DNA from: an uncultured Oscillospiraceae bacterium
Lineage (GTDB): Bacteria; Bacillota; Clostridia; Oscillospirales; Acutalibacteraceae
Reading direction: 5' to 3'
Assembly: GCA_900539165.1 (NCBI GenBank)
Contig: UQAZ01000011.1
Location: forward strand, 1 to 64,000
Length of the DNA stretch: 64,000 nucleotides
The position numbers and the translations under genes are program-made. The notes below the pieces were generated by a model. The model was given only the letters and a program-made list of their open reading frames with translations. It made no database searches and was not told the origin of the DNA. Of the stretch, positions 1-8,174 are shown piece by piece; the first letter of the stretch is position 1, and each line of letters starts with the position of its first letter.

Positions 1-981
1 CTCTCTGTGTCCGCCGATACCGCCTGCACCCGGATAACCGCCTGCGATAATCTTACCAAAGATAGTAATATCAGGGTCAATACCATAATAACCCTGTGCG
101 CCTGAAAGACCGATACGGAAGCCTGTAACAACCTCATCACAAACGAGGAGAGCGCCGTACTTACGGCAAAGAGCCTGAACGCCCTTAGGGAAGTCCTTAT
201 CTACCGGACGGGTAGCTGATTCAGGACCGCATGGCTCGATAAATACAGCAGCAGTACCGCCACGGAACTTATTGATGATGAGCTTCTTCTCAAGATCCTT
301 GAGGTCATTAGGGAAGAATTCCTGAGTATGCTTAAATACGAACATAGGAACACCGTGTGACTGAAGGTTAAGAGTACCCGGTACACGCATACCCCAAGCA
401 AGCTGGTCAGACCAGCCGTGGTAAGCTCCACCCATCTTAATAACATTCTTATGACCTGTTGCAAGACGAGCAACACGAACAGCACACATACAAGCCTCTG
501 TACCTGAACCGAGCATACGGAACATTTCTACCGAAGGAACGCACTCGCTGATTTTCTTTGCAAGCTTATACTCATAAGGGTGGAACAAACCTGTTGAAGG
601 ACCGCAATCGTCAAGAAGCTCCTTAACCTTTTCCTTAACTACATCATCGTTAGAGCCGATGATTGTAGGACCGCCTGCCTGAAGGAAGTCGAAATATTCG
701 TTTCCGTCAATATCATAAAGCTTATTGCCCTTAGCCTTTGTCATAACGATTGGGAAAGGATAGTTGAATGCAAGATTGTGCTGAACGCCGCCCGGGATTA
801 CATTCTTAGCCTCTGTAATCATTTCCTTTGACTTAGCGCACTTCTTCTCGAAATACTCCTTCTCATACTCCTTGAGAGCAGCTCTGTTAATTGAATAAAT
901 TGGTTTTTTGATGAGTGCATCAAGCTCTGCCGTAAGAGCAGCAGCATTAGGATACTCTGTAATAGCGAATCTTGTATCCAT
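1..981 (-). CDS. class III (GSA-aminomutase-like) PLP aminotransferase, partial
   Basis: 327 codons from an ATG at 981, behind a strong AAGGAGGA site, run off the left edge, so the C-terminus is missing. The protein resembles glutamate-1-semialdehyde aminomutase and other class III PLP enzymes: an NVIPGG segment near residue 60, a cofactor phosphate-binding stretch GSGTEACMCAVR, the VCDEVVTGFR motif holding the Asp that contacts the pyridine nitrogen, and IFGKIIAGGYP with the probable Schiff-base lysine. No heme genes lie nearby, so a catabolic transaminase or aminomutase is as likely as a tetrapyrrole enzyme; the substrate cannot be read. It diverges from a TetR gene and has two palindromes between its promoter and start, pointing to repression by that regulator. 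Confidence 0.85.
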   Translation of the reverse strand, partial: MDTRFAITEYPNAAALTAELDALIKKPIYSINRAALKEYEKEYFEKKCAKSKEMITEAKNVIPGGVQHNLAFNYPFPIVMTKAKGNKLYDIDGNEYFDFLQAGGPTIIGSNDDVVKEKVKELLDDCGPSTGLFHPYEYKLAKKISECVPSVEMFRMLGSGTEACMCAVRVARLATGHKNVIKMGGAYHGWSDQLAWGMRVPGTLNLQSHGVPMFVFKHTQEFFPNDLKDLEKKLIINKFRGGTAAVFIEPCGPESATRPVDKDFPKGVQALCRKYGALLVCDEVVTGFRIGLSGAQGYYGIDPDITIFGKIIAGGYPGAGGIGGHRE

Positions 982-1005
982 ATATATTCCTCCTTAGAAT
1001 TTATA

Positions 1006-1021
1006 GTGAGCGACGGCTCAC
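1006..1021. promoter_or_regulatory. palindromic operator 1
   Basis: The sequence GTGAGCGACGGCTCAC is a 16-bp inverted repeat with arms GTGAGC/GCTCAC. It lies in the leader of the aminotransferase gene. TetR-family dimers typically bind palindromes of this size, and a tetR gene diverges here; binding is inferred. Confidence 0.6.
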
Positions 1022-1031
1022 TTTGTGTTTA

Positions 1032-1047
1032 GTGAGTACCTGCTCAC
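1032..1047. promoter_or_regulatory. palindromic operator 2
   Basis: GTGAGTACCTGCTCAC has the same outer arms as operator 1 and lies 26 bp from it, centre to centre. It begins 15 nt downstream of the predicted -10 box of the aminotransferase promoter, so a bound protein would block early elongation or promoter clearance. Confidence 0.6.
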
Positions 1048-1062
1048 AGTATTTGCAATTTA

Positions 1063-1090
1063 AGTATATCACATTTCAACGATTTGTCAA
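1063..1090 (-). promoter_or_regulatory. sigma-A-type promoter for the aminotransferase
   Basis: On the minus strand, TTGACA (1090-1085), a 16-nt spacer and TATACT (1068-1063). Start of transcription is expected near 1056, just ahead of the two palindromes. Confidence 0.6.
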
Positions 1091-1121
1091 CTTGAAAGCA
1101 ACATAATTTTAGTTATTTTTG

Positions 1122-1150
1122 TTGCATTATATACAGAATAATGGTACTAT
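1122..1150 (+). promoter_or_regulatory. sigma-A-type promoter for the tetR gene
   Basis: TTGCAT (1122-1127), 17-nt spacer, TACTAT (1145-1150). Transcription would start near 1157, at the edge of operator 3, which fits autoregulation. Confidence 0.55.
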
Positions 1151-1157
1151 ACCAATA

Positions 1158-1173
1158 GTGAATTTATGCTCAC
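1158..1173. promoter_or_regulatory. palindromic operator 3
   Basis: GTGAATTTATGCTCAC keeps the GTGA...TCAC ends of operators 1 and 2 but has a degenerate left arm. It overlaps the expected +1 of the tetR transcript, suggesting autorepression. Confidence 0.5.
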
Positions 1174-1246
1174 CGAGGGAGATTTGGCGTATTTGCACAA
1201 AATGAAAAATAACACTTTGTGCAAGATTACAAAATTCAAAAAAATT

Positions 1247-1906
1247 ATGACAGAGAAACGATATAAGGAGGCTTTCCAACGAGCCTCAGAGGAAAGAAAA
1301 GAGAAAATTTTGGAGGTCGGGATAGAGGAATTTGCCTCCAAAGGATATGAAAATGCGAATATTAATATCATTGCAAAGAATGCGGGAATAAGCATCGGCT
1401 TAATGTATAAGTATTTTAATACGAAAGAGGATTTGTTTTTCACCTGCCTGCAAAGAGGAATGTCGATTTTAGACGAGACAATCGACGACATTCTCAGAAG
1501 CGACGACAAGCTGATAGTCAAGGCGGAGAATTTAATCAGAGCAATCTGCCGTTTGAGCAATAAAAACGGAAATTATATCAAGCTGTATAATGAAATCACA
1601 TCTCAGCGCGATTCCGCAAAGGCGATAGAATTTGCAAACGAAATCGAGGCGCAGACTGCAAAAAAATACATTAACTGTATCACCGATTCGCTCAAAAGCG
1701 GAGATGTGCGTCAGGATATGGACCCGAGGCTGTTTGCTTTCTTCTTTGACAACCTGCTGACATCATTGCAGTTCAGCTACACCTGTGATTATTACAGAAG
1801 CAGATTTAAGCTTTACACGGGGGTTGATGTAGAGGAAATGAGCGAGGAGCAAATTGTCAGACAGCTTCTTAAATTTATCGAATCGGCATTTACATTTGAA
1901 AAATAA
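1247..1906 (+). CDS. TetR/AcrR-family transcriptional regulator
   Basis: A helix-turn-helix DNA-binding protein of about 219 residues. The N-terminal HTH covers FASKGYENANINIIAKNAG and GLMYKYFNTKEDLF, the standard TetR recognition-helix layout; the rest is the helical ligand-binding and dimer region. The frame opens upstream at 1166, but the predicted transcript starts near 1157 and neither 1166, 1202 nor 1247 has a clear ribosome site. I chose 1247 because it leaves the usual short lead-in before the HTH. It diverges from the aminotransferase and precedes an FGGY kinase by about 30 nt. Three palindromes in the shared promoter region make it the likely local repressor; the effector is unknown. 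Confidence 0.85.
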   Translation: MTEKRYKEAFQRASEERKEKILEVGIEEFASKGYENANINIIAKNAGISIGLMYKYFNTKEDLFFTCLQRGMSILDETIDDILRSDDKLIVKAENLIRAICRLSNKNGNYIKLYNEITSQRDSAKAIEFANEIEAQTAKKYINCITDSLKSGDVRQDMDPRLFAFFFDNLLTSLQFSYTCDYYRSRFKLYTGVDVEEMSEEQIVRQLLKFIESAFTFEK

Positions 1907-1935
1907 GACAAGATTTCTGTCTTTTGGAGGATAAT

Positions 1936-3558
1936 ATGAGCAAATATGTAATTACCTATGACATCGGTACTACGGGAATCAAGACCTGTCTTATCGAAAT
2001 CGACAAGGAAATGAAAATTCTTGCATCGGCTACCGAGGGCTACAACCTTTATGTTGACGACGAATGCGGCGTTAAGGGCGCCAGCGAGCAGGATGCAGAC
2101 GAATGGTGGAACGCTATGTGCGTAACCACTAAAGAGGTTTTCAAAAAGTGCAAAAAGGTTAAAAAGGAGCAGATTGAGGGTATCAGCTTTTGCTCTGCCA
2201 TGCAGGGACTTGTTCTCGTTGACCACGAGGGAAATTGTATCCGCAGACCTATGACATATATGGACCAGAGAGCGAGAGAGGAAATTAAAAAAGGTATCGC
2301 TCACGGCGTTCAGATTGCAGGTGCCGAGGTTACAAAGCTTCTTAAATATCTCAAATACACGGGTGCTGTTTCGTCATCTGTCAAGGACCCGATTTGGAAA
2401 TACAAGTGGGTTGAGGCTCACGAGCCTGAGAATTTCAAGAGAATTTACAAATGGCTCGATGTAAAGGAATATATGATTCTGCGTTGCAGCGGTGAGTTTG
2501 TAATGACAAACGACTCTGCTTTCGGCACATTGCTTTATGATACCCGCAAGGGACATGAGGGCTGGTGCAAGCCGATTTGCGATATGGTAGGCGTTAATAT
2601 CGAGCATATGCCTGTAATCAAGGCAAGCACGGAAAAGGTCGGCGAAGTTACTGCCAAGGCGGCTAAGGAGCTTGGATTAGCCGAGGGTACTGCTGTTTAC
2701 GGCGGCGGCGGAGACGCTTCGCTTATCGGTGTAGGCGCAGGCGCAACAGAAATCGGCGACACCCATATTTATTCAGGCACTTCGGGCTGGGTAGGAACAG
2801 TTGTTCCCGAACAGCTTGTCGACGCAGGCGCAATGATGGCGGCAATCGTCGGCGCAAATCCCGAAACATATAACTATTTCGCAGAGCTTGAGACCTCTAA
2901 TAAATGTATGGGTTGGGTTAAGGACCACCTTGCACTTGACGAGATTGGCGTTTTCCTTAAAAAGTACGGTCATAAGAAGGATGATTTAGAGGAGCAGAGC
3001 TTTAACCTTTACGATTATCTTGAAGAGGTTATCGACAGAGCAAATCCGGGTGCTGACGGCGTTGTATTTACTCCGTGGCTTCACGGTAACCGTTGCCCGT
3101 TTGAGGACCCTAATGCTGCCGGTATGTTCTTTAACATTCACCTTGAAACAGGCAAGACAGAACTTATCAGAGCAGTTGTTGAGGGTGTATGCTTCCATAT
3201 GAGATGGATGCTTGAAAGACAAGAGCAAAAAGTAGCTAAATATAAAAAATCAAATGCAGTTCGTTTTTGCGGCGGCGGTGCATTAGGTGCTTCAACCTGC
3301 CAGATTCTCTCAGACATTCTTCAAAGAGATGTTGAGGTTGTGGACTCGCCTCAAAATATCGGTGCAGTAGGCGCAGCAGCTTGTATCGCAGTCGGAACAG
3401 GTATGATTCCGTCAATGACCGATGTTAAAAAGCTCATTCCGGCAAAGGTTACATACCATCCAAACAGAGCAAATAAAGAAGTCTATGACAGAAACTTCAG
3501 GGTTTTCAAAAACCTGTATAAGTCAAACAAAGAAAACTTCGTAATTCTTAACGGATAA
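1936..3558 (+). CDS. FGGY-family carbohydrate kinase (xylulokinase-like)
   Basis: 540-residue ATP-dependent sugar kinase of the actin-like FGGY family. The N-terminal phosphate-1 motif DIGTTGIKTC, a central GDTHIYSGTSGWVG segment and the C-terminal adenosine motif FCGGGALGAST are visible. The ATG at 1936 is preceded by GGAGG with 5-nt spacing, which favours it over the in-frame TTG at 1924. Length fits xylulokinase and erythritol/ribulose-type kinases; the substrate cannot be assigned because no isomerase or sugar transporter lies nearby. It is co-directional with the TetR gene about 30 nt upstream and the methyltransferase 18 nt downstream, so all three are probably co-transcribed. Confidence 0.85.
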   Translation: MSKYVITYDIGTTGIKTCLIEIDKEMKILASATEGYNLYVDDECGVKGASEQDADEWWNAMCVTTKEVFKKCKKVKKEQIEGISFCSAMQGLVLVDHEGNCIRRPMTYMDQRAREEIKKGIAHGVQIAGAEVTKLLKYLKYTGAVSSSVKDPIWKYKWVEAHEPENFKRIYKWLDVKEYMILRCSGEFVMTNDSAFGTLLYDTRKGHEGWCKPICDMVGVNIEHMPVIKASTEKVGEVTAKAAKELGLAEGTAVYGGGGDASLIGVGAGATEIGDTHIYSGTSGWVGTVVPEQLVDAGAMMAAIVGANPETYNYFAELETSNKCMGWVKDHLALDEIGVFLKKYGHKKDDLEEQSFNLYDYLEEVIDRANPGADGVVFTPWLHGNRCPFEDPNAAGMFFNIHLETGKTELIRAVVEGVCFHMRWMLERQEQKVAKYKKSNAVRFCGGGALGASTCQILSDILQRDVEVVDSPQNIGAVGAAACIAVGTGMIPSMTDVKKLIPAKVTYHPNRANKEVYDRNFRVFKNLYKSNKENFVILNG

Positions 3559-3576
3559 ACTAATTTGGTGTTATTA

Positions 3577-4272
3577 ATGACTAACAAATCTATATCAACC
3601 GAATATAAAAAATACCTGTCCTCGTGGTCAATGACCACAGGATCCGGCAAATTTTACAGCAAGGTGTCACGCAAGCTTTTTACATATCACGATACATTAA
3701 AAGACTGTCTGACCTGCGGAGTTTCTCTTGAAAAATATGTAAATTCGCTCGATAGAAGCATTTCAACAGGAAGTGAATCAACAAGATATATTTGCCTAAG
3801 TGAAATATTTAAGGATGTCGATATTAATGATAAAACTCGTTTTATTGACATCGGTTGTGGCAAAGGCAGGGTTGTAAACTTCGTTCATCATCTTAATAAA
3901 AACTGTCAGGCAACGGGAATAGAATTTAATCCCGAGGTTGCAAGCTTTGCAAAGAGTTGGGCAGATAAAAAAACAAATGTCACAATTATTAACGGTGACG
4001 CATTTAACATAAACTGTGACGATTACGACATTTTTTATTTCAACCGTCCGTTTATGGAGGAGACCTTTAAGCAATTTGCTGAGAAGATGAACCGAGAACT
4101 GAAACACCCCGCAACTGTCATCTGCTACGCCGACAGTTATATGTCGAAGCACCTTAAAGATTTGCCTCATTGGAAAAGAGTAAAACGAGGCGTGCTGTAT
4201 AAAAAAGGTATTTGGATTTATTCCTATTACCCTCAGCTTTATTCAATATTAAAATTCAATCCGGAACAATAA
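3577..4272 (+). CDS. class I SAM-dependent methyltransferase
   Basis: 231 residues. The glycine-rich SAM motif I reads FIDIGCGKGRVVNF near residue 90, followed by the acidic motif II residue in GIEFNPE and INGDAFNI (motif III). The motif IV region reads FYFNRPF rather than the N/D-P-P-Y/F of DNA or RNA N-methyltransferases, so the acceptor is probably not an exocyclic amine of a nucleobase. The ATG at 3577 is chosen over an upstream TTG; only a weak GGTG precedes it. It sits 18 nt after the FGGY kinase and ends the operon at a strong bidirectional terminator. The substrate is unknown. Confidence 0.75.
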   Translation: MTNKSISTEYKKYLSSWSMTTGSGKFYSKVSRKLFTYHDTLKDCLTCGVSLEKYVNSLDRSISTGSESTRYICLSEIFKDVDINDKTRFIDIGCGKGRVVNFVHHLNKNCQATGIEFNPEVASFAKSWADKKTNVTIINGDAFNINCDDYDIFYFNRPFMEETFKQFAEKMNRELKHPATVICYADSYMSKHLKDLPHWKRVKRGVLYKKGIWIYSYYPQLYSILKFNPEQ

Positions 4273-4275
4273 GAC

Positions 4276-4303
4276 AAAGACCGCACAAAATGTGCGGTCT
4301 TTT
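4276..4303. terminator. bidirectional terminator
   Basis: An 11-12 bp stem around GACCGCACA/TGTGCGGTC with an AAA loop, A-run on one side and T-run on the other. It separates the converging methyltransferase and radical SAM genes. Confidence 0.85.
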
Positions 4304-4304
4304 C

Positions 4305-5624
4305 TTATTCACAGTTCTTTTTCCATTTATTATAATACATTTTTAACGTCGATTCCAGCCACATTATATTATATTCTCTATGTACTTCATTACACTTATG
4401 GGCACATTTCTTTAATTGTATACAATCAGGTGCTAAAACACATTCTTTACATTTATCAACATAAGGAATCCTAACCTTAAATGAATTATCCAATTCCGTA
4501 TCTACTATACCTCTATTAACATCACCAACTGTCACTAACGGCATTTCGTGATGGCATTTATTAAATTTACCATTTGGCAATATGCTATAAGATTTGTCGC
4601 TGTCTGCCAAACATTTACTTTTAACAGGAATACTGCTTAAACTTTTCGGCATTAACATATTAGAATTCTCAAGCCTATCAAATAGAAGTTTACATGATTT
4701 AATGACCTTCTTCATTTCTTCCTGAGAATGTGGTTTGTAATAATCAAATAAAAATTTTGGATACGCATAAAAATATTCATTATCCTTAAATCTGTTCTCA
4801 AGAGTATCTATTAATTTCAAAAAATCTTGTAAATTATCACTTGAAACATTGAATCTTACATTCACTTTTACATTTTGTTTTATAAATACTTCTATATTTG
4901 TTAAGACACGCTCAAAAGCATTGCCATTATCACCTACATAATTTTTAATTTTATTATAAATATCTTGCGGGCCATCGAGTGTAATTTGAATCCAATTCAA
5001 ATGCCATTCTTTAACTGCGTGTAAAATTTTTGTTTCGTCAAATAAATATGCATTTGAAATCATACTCGATTTATAATCAATATTATTCTTAGAAAGTTCC
5101 GAGCAAATTATATCAATTACTTTTGAATTTACCATTGGTTCCCCGCCGAACCATCTTATATGTATCGTTCTGCCATCATATTTTTTAATTAAAAAATCAG
5201 CAACATCATGCGCAGTTTCTTCTGTCATTGAAGAAATCGGAATTTTAGATTCATAACAGTATGGACATCTTGCATTACATGCATAAGTCGTAAAAATAAA
5301 GTAAAATCTTTCTCTGTCAAAATCAAAATTATTTATTAAAGTTCTTGTTTGTTCAAGTCTATTAAGTTCATCTGTATTCTCGGACACTATAAAATAGTTC
5401 TTTATAAGTTCTTCAAAGCAATGCAATTCTCGAAAATTTGTTTTAATATCACTTGAAGTAACATCAGGAAAGAAGCACAAACAATGTGTAAAACTGTTCC
5501 AAGCTAAACAACCCTCATCAATATCGATTAATAACGCAAAATGACTTAATTTTAATTCATCTTCTCTATTTGCCGGATTCAAAAATTTTTCTACTATCGA
5601 ATTTTCATTAAAAATCTTATACAT
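4305..5624 (-). CDS. radical SAM/SPASM peptide-modifying enzyme
   Basis: 439 residues with the radical SAM cluster motif CNARCPYCYE (C-x3-C-x2-C) near residue 117, a WFGGEPM motif typical of the family, and a C-terminal SPASM-type cysteine region (CKECVLAPDC then KKCAHKC) for auxiliary iron-sulfur clusters. The N-terminal 100 residues resemble a peptide-recognition region. Enzymes of this build modify ribosomally made peptides or act as anaerobic sulfatase maturases. Here a 35-residue peptide gene sits 128 nt upstream on the same strand, and no sulfatase is visible, so peptide maturation is the preferred role. A hairpin between the two genes would lower its expression relative to the peptide. 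Confidence 0.85.
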   Translation of the reverse strand: MYKIFNENSIVEKFLNPANREDELKLSHFALLIDIDEGCLAWNSFTHCLCFFPDVTSSDIKTNFRELHCFEELIKNYFIVSENTDELNRLEQTRTLINNFDFDRERFYFIFTTYACNARCPYCYESKIPISSMTEETAHDVADFLIKKYDGRTIHIRWFGGEPMVNSKVIDIICSELSKNNIDYKSSMISNAYLFDETKILHAVKEWHLNWIQITLDGPQDIYNKIKNYVGDNGNAFERVLTNIEVFIKQNVKVNVRFNVSSDNLQDFLKLIDTLENRFKDNEYFYAYPKFLFDYYKPHSQEEMKKVIKSCKLLFDRLENSNMLMPKSLSSIPVKSKCLADSDKSYSILPNGKFNKCHHEMPLVTVGDVNRGIVDTELDNSFKVRIPYVDKCKECVLAPDCIQLKKCAHKCNEVHREYNIMWLESTLKMYYNKWKKNCE

Positions 5625-5698
5625 TACTTACCTTCTCCGTATAATCATAAACAATTTACTTCAACCTTAAAATAACCACTTTTCTTTTACTAAAAAAC

Positions 5699-5722
5699 AA
5701 GGGATACAAAAGTATCCCTTGA
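5699..5722 (-). terminator. intercistronic terminator/attenuator
   Basis: Inverted repeat AAGGGATAC-AAAA-GTATCCCTT, followed on the minus strand by TGTTTTTTA. It lies between the candidate precursor peptide and the radical SAM gene, a common arrangement that makes much more precursor than enzyme. Confidence 0.75.
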
Positions 5723-5752
5723 AACACAATATGTATTTTTTACGGTAAATGC

Positions 5753-5860
5753 TTAGTCAAGCTTATCTTCACCTGTATCAATTTTACCGTCACCAGATGT
5801 AGTAATTACATCCATAACCTGGAACTTTTCAAGTTCTGCTACTGGCTTTGTATATTTCAT
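5753..5860 (-). CDS. candidate RiPP precursor peptide (35 residues)
   Basis: A small gene with an excellent AGGAGGTGA ribosome site 8-9 nt before its ATG at 5860. The product starts MKYTKPVAELEKF, a leader-like segment of the general 'MKYxKP' type seen on small clostridial peptides, then has ITTSG and a Gly/Asp/Lys-rich tail ending EDKLD. It contains no cysteine and no Trp, so thioether (sactipeptide or ranthipeptide) chemistry is excluded. It lies between the 742-residue secreted protein and the radical SAM gene on the same strand. The precursor role is inferred from size, context and ribosome site; no transporter or protease accompanies it. Confidence 0.65.
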   Translation of the reverse strand: MKYTKPVAELEKFQVMDVITTSGDGKIDTGEDKLD

Positions 5861-5925
5861 TTATATTTCACCTCCTAAATTTACTTATATTATAAGTGAA
5901 TAAAACGATCCACCCATAAACATAT

Positions 5926-8154
5926 TTATGCATTTGGGGCAGCTACATAATCCCTACAAGAATCAGCATAAACCATCATTGCATCAAGCAAAGTCTTCAA
6001 AGAGCCTGTCTTGCTCATAACGAATGTTTCTGCAGTGTACTCCATGGTGTTACTTAACGCTTTGCCGTCCAAGTCACAAATTGTATAATAAACCTTATTT
6101 CTAATCTGGCTTACTGCCAATTCGTTAAAGTCAAATACAATTTGTCCTGCTTTAGCATCATAGGAGAAACATTCCGGATGTTCACTGTAGTTAATTAAAT
6201 ATTCCTTACCACCATCAACCTTTACTTTAACAGCAATCTTATTAAGATCGTCTTCAGTAACAGGTGCACCGGTTCCTGTAGCACCGAGCTTGAAACGAAC
6301 TCTGACTGCACTATCAAGAATAAGTCCAACAGTTTTCCATCCTCTGGTCGGATTATCAATTACTGCAAATTTTGTATTTTGAGTCTTTTTGTAAAGCGGT
6401 GTTACTACTGATGATCCAAGAGCCATTTGTTCTTCTGAAAGAACGGAAGTAGCAAAAATATCAGTATTATAGTTCATATAAACCTGTGCAGCTGCACCAT
6501 ACTTCAACATGTCTACAAGCATTCTCTTGTAATTTGTCTTATTTGCGTTAGCCGGCTTTTCAATCTCGCTCTTTGCATAAGCTGCTATTGATTTATAGCT
6601 ATAGGAAGGACCTGGAGCAACTATTCCGTCCTTAGTTACTGCATAGAAGACTATGTCATATGTATCCAACATATTCTGAGGATTCATCTGATCATATACA
6701 TATTGATATCTGCCGTCTTGAAGAATTTCAAACTTATCAATCGTTGTCTCTGCTTTTGTACCAGTCTTTGAATTTACCTTATTTACTACAGCATATACGC
6801 TGTCAAAATTACTTGGGGTAATTCTTGAAGCAGCGACCTTGAGATTAACCGCAATATTCGAACCAAGTGTCAAGTTGATAGCACTAGGACGAAGAGTTTT
6901 TGTATTAGCAATTGTTTTGTCTTCAGTCTCACCACATGTTTTACACTTTCTGGTCATTACTGTGTCAGAAACATTATATACGGCCTGTTCCTTTACAGTC
7001 CATTCGCCCCATGAGTGAACATGAGCGGTTTCGGACTTAGTTGCGCCGCAGTCAGTACATGTGTAAAGTGTTGAGCCGTCGTCCTGCTTAACGCCTGTAT
7101 CCCAATTATGATTCTTTGCAGTAGCAACTGCTGTATAAGTAGCGTCAGCCGTAGCTGTCAAAGCAGGCTCTGTATCCCAAGCATAAGTATTATGCTGAGT
7201 ATCGCTGATCTTTTTAGCCTTAGGAAGTTCAGGAACAACTACTTTTGCGCCCTCTTCATATTCAGCCTGAGAAATTACAGTGCCGTCTTCATATACAAAC
7301 TTAACAGTGTACTTTGTAGAAGCGATGTTTTCATTCTTGCCCATGAAATCTAATGATGTGCTGCCTGTGTATGAAGTAGCAGTGTAAGTCTTATACTCCT
7401 CTACCTTACCGCCGTTAGCGATAGTTTCGAGATAGTATGCAGAATCAGCATCCTTAGAATCAGCAAGTGAGAATGTTACAGCACCCTTGCCAACAATCTT
7501 AAAGCCGAATGTAGCAAGTACAGCTGTATTTTTGAATGTGTTTACGCCAACTGTCTTAGGTGCAGTAAGGTCAACAGCGTCTTTGCCGTCCTGTAATGCG
7601 AAGTTAGCCCACATAGTTTTCTTATCAGCATCAATGTAGGAAATTTCACCTACTGTGCTTTTTTCTCCGTTATAAATAGCGTTTCCGCTCTGAGCAGTAA
7701 TCGCTTCATAAGGCATAAAGCCTTCGGAGCCTCCAACTTCAGGAGAAGCTTCAATAAGTTTATCGCCATCAGTGTTGACAGCAGCAGGAACGATATTGTC
7801 AGAATACTTAATTCCTACCTGAGCAGCAGCCAGGGAAGAGGTATTCTCAAGTAATACGGATACTGTAAAGAAGTCTCCAACACCATAAGTATGCTTTGAG
7901 GAGGCCTCGGTAATAGTACCGGTTACTTTATTATAATCCAATTTAGCAGTGTTAAGGCCGGATTGATCAAAGCCATCACCGGAATCATCAATATATGTTT
8001 GATGATTAGGAGCACTATTTGCGTAATATGCGCCAAACTGAAGCTGAACATTAGAACGAGTTTCGTTTGCAGCGAAAACCGTCATTGGTAATGAACATAC
8101 AACCATTAATACTGCCAAGAGGACTGCTATTGTTTTGCTAAATGATTTTTTCAT
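5926..8154 (-). CDS. secreted multidomain surface protein
   Basis: 742 residues with a clear signal peptide (MKKSFSKTIAVLLAVLM, cut after VFAAN). Residues about 60-270 look like a cohesin-like beta-sandwich (FTVSVLLENTSSLAAAQVGI, FGFKIVGKGAVTFSL). About 275-350 resemble an InlB-type beta repeat (YTVKFVYEDGTVISQAEY). Two CxxC knuckles follow near 361 (YTCTDCG) and 406 (RKCKTCGE), each after His/Trp-rich text. The C-terminal 320 residues form a region common in Ruminococcus-type exoproteins (MLKYGAAAQVYMNYN, LLDAMMVYADS). No catalytic motif, LPXTG or dockerin is seen. It is third in the secreted-protein operon, 20 nt after the dockerin gene, with GGAGG before its ATG. Confidence 0.7.
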   Translation of the reverse strand: MKKSFSKTIAVLLAVLMVVCSLPMTVFAANETRSNVQLQFGAYYANSAPNHQTYIDDSGDGFDQSGLNTAKLDYNKVTGTITEASSKHTYGVGDFFTVSVLLENTSSLAAAQVGIKYSDNIVPAAVNTDGDKLIEASPEVGGSEGFMPYEAITAQSGNAIYNGEKSTVGEISYIDADKKTMWANFALQDGKDAVDLTAPKTVGVNTFKNTAVLATFGFKIVGKGAVTFSLADSKDADSAYYLETIANGGKVEEYKTYTATSYTGSTSLDFMGKNENIASTKYTVKFVYEDGTVISQAEYEEGAKVVVPELPKAKKISDTQHNTYAWDTEPALTATADATYTAVATAKNHNWDTGVKQDDGSTLYTCTDCGATKSETAHVHSWGEWTVKEQAVYNVSDTVMTRKCKTCGETEDKTIANTKTLRPSAINLTLGSNIAVNLKVAASRITPSNFDSVYAVVNKVNSKTGTKAETTIDKFEILQDGRYQYVYDQMNPQNMLDTYDIVFYAVTKDGIVAPGPSYSYKSIAAYAKSEIEKPANANKTNYKRMLVDMLKYGAAAQVYMNYNTDIFATSVLSEEQMALGSSVVTPLYKKTQNTKFAVIDNPTRGWKTVGLILDSAVRVRFKLGATGTGAPVTEDDLNKIAVKVKVDGGKEYLINYSEHPECFSYDAKAGQIVFDFNELAVSQIRNKVYYTICDLDGKALSNTMEYTAETFVMSKTGSLKTLLDAMMVYADSCRDYVAAPNA

Positions 8155-8174
8155 TTAATAGTTTCCTCCGTAAT

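Noticed and set aside
1147..1560. 137-residue reading frame on the minus strand
   Set aside because: It is antisense to the TetR gene, which has clear family motifs; no ribosome site.
4305..5624. Radical SAM enzyme considered as an anaerobic sulfatase maturase
   Set aside because: No sulfatase in the window, whereas a small peptide gene with a strong ribosome site lies directly upstream; not fully excluded.
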